From Deinococcus seoulensis (GTDB taxonomy: Bacteria > Deinococcota > Deinococci > Deinococcales > Deinococcaceae): 64,000 bases of DNA. The stretch is from the NCBI RefSeq assembly GCF_014648115.1, contig NZ_BMQM01000012.1:57655-121654 (forward strand), read 5' to 3'. The first letter of the stretch is position 1. Every line of letters begins with the position of its first letter. The notes under the pieces were generated by a model. It was not told where the DNA came from, made no database searches, and saw only the letters and a list, made by a program, of their open reading frames with translations. The translations under genes were made by a program, and so were the position numbers. Of this stretch, positions 60,319-64,000 are shown piece by piece.

Positions 60319-60849
60319 TCAGCCGCTTGGTGGCCGGGTCAGGCGGGCGCGCAGGGTGCGCTGCAACATGACCGGGTAGGCGTGCAGGACCACCGTGAGC
60401 AGCAGGTGCCACAGCGCGACCGTCCAGGCGCGGCGGCGCGCGGCCAGCGCGGCCACCAGCAGGCCCAGGCTGCCGATCAGCAGGTGATTGGTCTCCGCCT
60501 CGCGGCCCGCGCGTTCCAGGCGGGTCAGCGCGGCGCGGCCCGTGAATCCCACCGACTCGCGCCGCAGCCGCTCCCACCCGAGCCGCCGCAGCAGGCGCAT
60601 GTACCCGTACACGCCGGCGCGGCGGTACAGCGCCGCCTCCCCCGGACGCACCCGGAACCACGCCCCACTCAGCTCCGGCTGCGTGGCGGGCAGGGCGTCC
60701 ACCGACCAGCGCATCAGGCCCGCGTGCAGCACTATGGCCGTGACCGGACTGCGCGGGCCGGTCAGGCGGGCCGAGAGCGCCGCGCCGCCCAGCGCGGCCA
60801 GCAGGCCCACACCCAGGCGGGCCGCAGCGGGCGCGGGAGGTCGTTTCAT
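60319..60849 (-). CDS. Membrane protein resembling CrtO-type carotenoid-glycoside acyltransferase
   Basis: 176 residues with hydrophobic segments near 12-28, 135-150 and 155-170. The C-terminal half ([17 protein letters not shown], then [18 protein letters not shown]) resembles the glycosyl-4,4'-diaponeurosporenoate acyltransferase family pattern with a conserved E-x-x-H and a final QR-x-x-RARL. The match is by recollection of the pattern, so the function is tentative. The start codon ATG at 60847-60849 is built from the TCA target duplication and the first base of a MITE-like element; without the insert the codon would be GTG. Confidence 0.55.
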   Translation of the reverse strand: MKRPPAPAAARLGVGLLAALGGAALSARLTGPRSPVTAIVLHAGLMRWSVDALPATQPELSGAWFRVRPGEAALYRRAGVYGYMRLLRRLGWERLRRESVGFTGRAALTRLERAGREAETNHLLIGSLGLLVAALAARRRAWTVALWHLLLTVVLHAYPVMLQRTLRARLTRPPSG

Positions 60850-60985
60850 ACGGACTCCGATTGAATGGGCTGCAAAGACCATTCAATCCGAGCGGATGCG
60901 AGTGGGAGAGGAAGCGGGCTGCCGGACGTGGAGCTGGCAATCCGGTGAAGTTCCGGATTGTCAGCGAACCAGACGGCAGTCCGTA
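60849..60985 (+). repeat. MITE-like element at the start codon of the acyltransferase-like gene (137 bp)
   Basis: Left end TACGGACTCCG, right end with CAGTCCGTA, flanked by TCA on both sides (60846-60848 and 60986-60988). The internal dyads are conserved (ATTGAATGG/CCATTCAAT and CAATCCGG/CCGGATTG). It replaces the whole upstream region of the minus-strand gene 60319-60849, so any promoter of that gene now lies in or beyond the element. Confidence 0.87.
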
Positions 60986-61058
60986 TCACGCCGCCGAGCA
61001 TAGCGCCCCCGCCCCCATCCGCCCCCGCCCGCACCGTCATTCCCTCACGCGCAGGCTC

Positions 61059-61064
61059 TACCCT
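61059..61064 (+). promoter_or_regulatory. -10 box of a leaderless-type promoter
   Basis: TACCCT lies 7 nt before the GTG at 61072, with no Shine-Dalgarno sequence. Confidence 0.45.
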
Positions 61065-61071
61065 GCGGGGC

Positions 61072-62229
61072 GTGAACCCCGGTGACCTGCTGACCCTGGC
61101 GTGGCGCGGCCTGACCCGCCGCCCGGCCCGCACCCTCCTGACCACGCTGGGCCTGAGTGTCGCCGTGGCCGGCATGGTGCTGTTCCTGTCGCTGGGCGAG
61201 GGCGTGCGTCAGGTGTTCACCGGGCAGTTCCGCAGCGTCGGCCCGGACATTCAACTCACCCTCAACGGCGCCGGGAGCGGCCTGCTGCCCCCCGCGAACC
61301 TGGACGCCGCGCTCGCCTCGCAGGTGCGGGCGGCCGCCGCGCCGCTGGGCGCCACGCAGGTCACGCCGGTCGTGACGGTCCTGAAGCAGGCGCTGGATCC
61401 CGCCCAGAGCGCTGTGTACTACGGCCTGCCCGCCGCGCAGGGCATCGGGGCACTGTTCCAGGGCCTGACGGTCACGCAGGGCCGCGCCCTGACCGCCGCC
61501 GACGAGAACCGCGCGGTGGCCGTGCTGGGCGCCAGCGCCGCCCGCAACGCCGGGGTGGGCGTGGGCGGCCGCGTGGACGTGCTGGGAACCCCGGTGCGCG
61601 TGATCGGCATTCTGGGCGGCGGGCACGCCCTGAACGACACCTTCACCTTCCTGCCCATCGGCACGCTGCAACGTGCCGCCCGCACGCCGGGGCGGGTGTC
61701 GCTGATCGCCGTCACCCTGCGCGACCCGGCCCGCGCCAGGAGCGCCGCGCAGACCCTCTCCGCGCAACTGAAACTGGAAGCGCAGACGCGCGGCGACGTG
61801 CTGGCCGTCGTGGACCGCGCGCTGCGCGTCACGGACGCCGCCCGCTTCGGGCTGTCCCTCGTGGCGCTGATCGTGGGCGGGCTGGCCGTGGCGAACACCG
61901 TCAGCATGAGCGTGTTCGAACGCGTGCGGGAATTCGGGACGCTGCGGGCCATCGGCGCGCGCCCCGCCCTGATCCGCGCGCTGGTCCTGACCGAGGGGCT
62001 GCTGCTGTCCGCGCTGGCCGGCTTGACCGGCCTGCTCGCCGGACTGGCCGGGAACGCCGCCGTGAACGCCTACACCCGCGCCCTGGCCGGATTCGACGGC
62101 GCCGCCCTGACCGTCCCGCTGGCCCTGACCGCCCTGGCCGTCAGCGTCAGTCTGGGCGTGCTGTCCGCCCTGATTCCCGCGCGCACCGCGGGCCGCCTGC
62201 CAGTCGTGCAGGCCCTGAGCCGCCTGTGA
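61072..62229 (+). CDS. ABC transporter permease, FtsX/MacB type
   Basis: About 385 residues. [29 protein letters not shown] (first span, end points LLTLAW and SVAVAG) is followed by a large extracytoplasmic MacB_PCD domain (about 45-245) and three C-terminal spans containing [19 protein letters not shown], the FtsX-family signature. Such proteins work with a LolD/MacB-like ATPase, which is not found in the window. Function may be lipoprotein, peptide or drug export. GTG at 61072 is chosen from the -10 box spacing and the family N-terminus. Confidence 0.85.
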   Translation: MNPGDLLTLAWRGLTRRPARTLLTTLGLSVAVAGMVLFLSLGEGVRQVFTGQFRSVGPDIQLTLNGAGSGLLPPANLDAALASQVRAAAAPLGATQVTPVVTVLKQALDPAQSAVYYGLPAAQGIGALFQGLTVTQGRALTAADENRAVAVLGASAARNAGVGVGGRVDVLGTPVRVIGILGGGHALNDTFTFLPIGTLQRAARTPGRVSLIAVTLRDPARARSAAQTLSAQLKLEAQTRGDVLAVVDRALRVTDAARFGLSLVALIVGGLAVANTVSMSVFERVREFGTLRAIGARPALIRALVLTEGLLLSALAGLTGLLAGLAGNAAVNAYTRALAGFDGAALTVPLALTALAVSVSLGVLSALIPARTAGRLPVVQALSRL

Positions 62230-62281
62230 CCCGGCCGCATATGACCCAGCCGCGCGTGACCCAGCCGCATATGGCCCGCGC

Positions 62282-63565
62282 GTGACCCGCTTCCCGGCCG
62301 CCCTGCACGACCCCCGCGCTCTACTGGAAGGCGCGTTCCGGCACGCCCTGCACGCCGCGTCGCCCGGCCACCTGCTGGCCCCGCACCTGACCGCCCCCAC
62401 CGCGCGCGAACCCGCCCCGGACCTGATCCTCTCGGTCGGGAAGGCCAGCGTCCCCATGGCCCGCGCCGCCCTGAACGCCTACCCGGACACACCGACCCTG
62501 ATCGTCACGCCACACGGCCCCCCGGACCCACAACCCTGGCCCGCACAGGTCGAGGTGATCCACGCCGGGCATCCCCTCCCCGACGACGCCAGCGTCCGCG
62601 CCGGTCACGCCGCCCTGACCCGCATGCGCGCCCTGCGAGCCGACCAGGCGGCGCTGGTCCTGATCTCCGGCGGAGGCAGCGCCCTGCTGTGCGCCCCGGA
62701 CGGCGTGACCCTGGCGCACAAGCAGGCCCTCACGGACGCCCTGCTGCGCTCCGGGGCGGACATCCACGAGATCAACACCGTCCGCAAGCACCTGTCGGCC
62801 GTCAAGGGTGGCCGCCTCGCGCAGGCCACCGCCGCCCGCGTCCGCACCCTGCTGCTCTCAGACGTGGTTGGCGACCCGCCTGGCATGATCGCCAGCGGCC
62901 CCACCACGCCCGACCCGACCACCCACGCGGACGCCCTGCGCGTCCTGGACCGCTATCACCTGAGCGCACCGGAGGCCCGCGCGCACCTCACGTCCGGCGC
63001 GCCCGACACGCCCGCCCACCTGCCACGCGCTTCGCAGCAGGTGATCGGCAGCAACCGCACCCTGCTGGACGCTGCCGCCCGGTACCTGCGCGACCAGGGC
63101 GTGAAGACCGTGATCCTGGGCGACACCTTCACCGGCGAGGCCCGCGCCCTGGCCGCCTTCCACGCGCAGATCATCCGCAGCGTCCAGCGGCACGGCACGC
63201 CGTTCACGCCACCCGTGGTGCTGCTCTCCGGAGGCGAGGCGACCGTCACGCTCGGCCCGGACGCCGGACGCGGAGGCCGCAACCAGGAATTCGCGCTGGC
63301 CCTCCTGACCGAACTCGCCCGCGCCGGACTGCCCGGCGTGCACGCCCTGTCCGCCGGGAGTGACGGCCGCGACGGCAGCAGCCCCGGCACCGGCGCGTTC
63401 CTCACGCCCGACAGCCTCAGCCGCGCCGCGCACCTGGGCCTCGACCCGCTGCGCCACCTGACCCGCCACGACGCCCACACCTTCTTCCAGGCACTCGGGG
63501 ACGTGCTGCACACCGGCCTGACCGGCCACAACCTCAACGACCTGCGCGCCGTGGTCCTGCCCTGA
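62282..63565 (+). CDS. Glycerate 2-kinase (MOFRL family)
   Basis: 427 residues. Family markers in order: ILSVGKASVPMARAAL, LISGGGSALLCAP, INTVRKHLSAVKGGRLAQ, LLSDVVGDPPGMIASGPT, then the MOFRL domain with LLSGGEATVTL, GRGGRNQEFALALL and LSAGSDGRDGSS. It phosphorylates D-glycerate, probably to 2-phosphoglycerate, feeding lower glycolysis. GTG at 62282; the 50 bp before it contain short tandem copies of CCCAGCCGC. It follows the permease by 52 bp and may be co-transcribed. Confidence 0.92.
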   Translation: MTRFPAALHDPRALLEGAFRHALHAASPGHLLAPHLTAPTAREPAPDLILSVGKASVPMARAALNAYPDTPTLIVTPHGPPDPQPWPAQVEVIHAGHPLPDDASVRAGHAALTRMRALRADQAALVLISGGGSALLCAPDGVTLAHKQALTDALLRSGADIHEINTVRKHLSAVKGGRLAQATAARVRTLLLSDVVGDPPGMIASGPTTPDPTTHADALRVLDRYHLSAPEARAHLTSGAPDTPAHLPRASQQVIGSNRTLLDAAARYLRDQGVKTVILGDTFTGEARALAAFHAQIIRSVQRHGTPFTPPVVLLSGGEATVTLGPDAGRGGRNQEFALALLTELARAGLPGVHALSAGSDGRDGSSPGTGAFLTPDSLSRAAHLGLDPLRHLTRHDAHTFFQALGDVLHTGLTGHNLNDLRAVVLP

Positions 63566-63635
63566 CCGTGGAACTGGACTGAGCAGCAATGCCAGGTGAG
63601 TCCGGGCCGGACAGGTGCGGCGGGGCGGCACATGA

Positions 63636-63699
63636 TACGGACTCCGATTGAATAGGCTGCAAAGCCCGTTTGATCCGAGCGAAACAAATGGAATCCGTA
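63636..63699 (+). repeat. Short MITE-like element copy (64 bp)
   Basis: Ends TACGGACTCCG and TGGAATCCGTA with a shortened middle like the copy at 15961. TGA precedes it (63633-63635) but CCA follows, so no clean duplication remains. It lies 70 bp after the glycerate kinase gene. Confidence 0.78.
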
Positions 63700-63823
63700 C
63701 CATTCGCTCTATGGCGCAGGCTTACAGGTCCGCCCGCTCACCAGGGACCGTGGAATCCTGAACAACTGCAACGCTCAGAGCGAGTCCGCCGCAAGGAGCG
63801 CGCGCAGAGGGCCGTGCCACACC

Positions 63824-63852
63824 TTGACAGAGTGCGGCGCGGCGGGTACCTT
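63824..63852 (+). promoter_or_regulatory. Strong promoter pointing out of the window
   Basis: TTGACA (63824-63829), a 17-bp spacer and TACCTT (63847-63852). No ORF starts in the next 140 bp. The transcribed stretch has a GCGTTC/GAACGC hairpin with a GCTT loop (63908-63923) and a GGTG/CACC hairpin soon after, so a structured leader or small RNA is possible. The downstream gene, if any, is beyond the window. Confidence 0.65.
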
Positions 63853-64000
63853 TTAGGGCCTGTCTGCAGCCCCCCAGTGGGACGCGGTCAGGAGTCCTTC
63901 GGTGGGGCGTTCGCTTGAACGCGCCACAGGTGCTCGGGGACACCGCCGGTTCACGAGAGTGACCCTGCGCCCAGGACGCTCAAGAAGGATGAGTCGGGTG

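Noticed and set aside
63670..63918. 82-codon ORF near the window end
   Set aside because: It begins in a MITE-like element, runs over the promoter at 63824 and has no ribosome site or recognisable domain.

Overview
The window is high-GC bacterial DNA that looks like Deinococcus. Pointers are TANNNT -10 boxes 7-10 nt from a start codon (leaderless-type genes at 3078, 8304, 20403, 21687, 61072), a RepA/ParA/ParB plasmid-type replication and partition block, and a family of small non-coding inverted-repeat elements. The iteron origin and parABS suggest a secondary chromosome or megaplasmid. A complete tmRNA gene (ssrA) on the same DNA would make it a chromid rather than a dispensable plasmid. 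Genus and replicon type are inferences; no species marker is present.

Layout: 1-2330, 3' part of a ribose-type ABC importer (ATPase end, permease, binding protein). 2331-3077, non-coding, with three copies of an 18-bp palindrome proposed as parS. 3078-6273, UvrD-like helicase with ankyrin tail, then tmRNA on the other strand. 6457-10072, ABC-2 exporter and a DesK/DesR-type two-component pair. 10248-14425, fourth palindrome, parB, parA, repA and an origin of 11 iterons, four of which have a DnaA box at a constant 7-nt gap. 14526-18997, TerD-AIM24 fusion and two SARP-like or TPR regulators. 19111-25019, an Old Yellow Enzyme, a GT1 glycosyltransferase and the dTDP-L-rhamnose genes rmlBACD. 24951-36234, a catecholate siderophore locus: entD and entCEB, a stand-alone VibH-like condensation enzyme and entA on the minus strand, facing a small Cys/His protein, a DUF2470-SIP reductase and a HmuTUV/FecBCD-type importer on the plus strand. 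36400-45692, an operon for unsaturated uronides (GH88, kdgK, kdgA, kduD, KduI/IolB-type isomerase, ABC importer, LacI). 45967-48264, ROK kinase and a serine hydrolase. 48676-60293, a fifth palindrome and a xyloglucan-oligosaccharide operon (GH31, GH42, GH95, Lpl-type ABC importer, LacI). 60319-63565, CrtO-like acyltransferase, FtsX/MacB permease and glycerate kinase. A good promoter at 63824-63852 points out of the window.

The genes make coherent programmes. GH88, isomerase, KduD, KdgK and KdgA form an unbroken route from unsaturated uronides to pyruvate and glyceraldehyde-3-phosphate. GH95, GH42 and GH31 would remove Fuc, Gal and Xyl in turn from a xyloglucan side chain. The ent-like genes make and carrier-load 2,3-dihydroxybenzoate, and the lone condensation domain suggests transfer to a free amine.

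The most informative non-coding signal is a MITE-like family of seven recognisable copies, one diverged copy and two end remnants. Five copies are flanked by a 3-bp TSA duplication, the target preference of IS1031-group IS5 elements. Insertions sit exactly in stop codons, which the duplication restores, and one appears to have changed a GTG start into ATG. A remnant seems to have removed the stop codon of rmlD.
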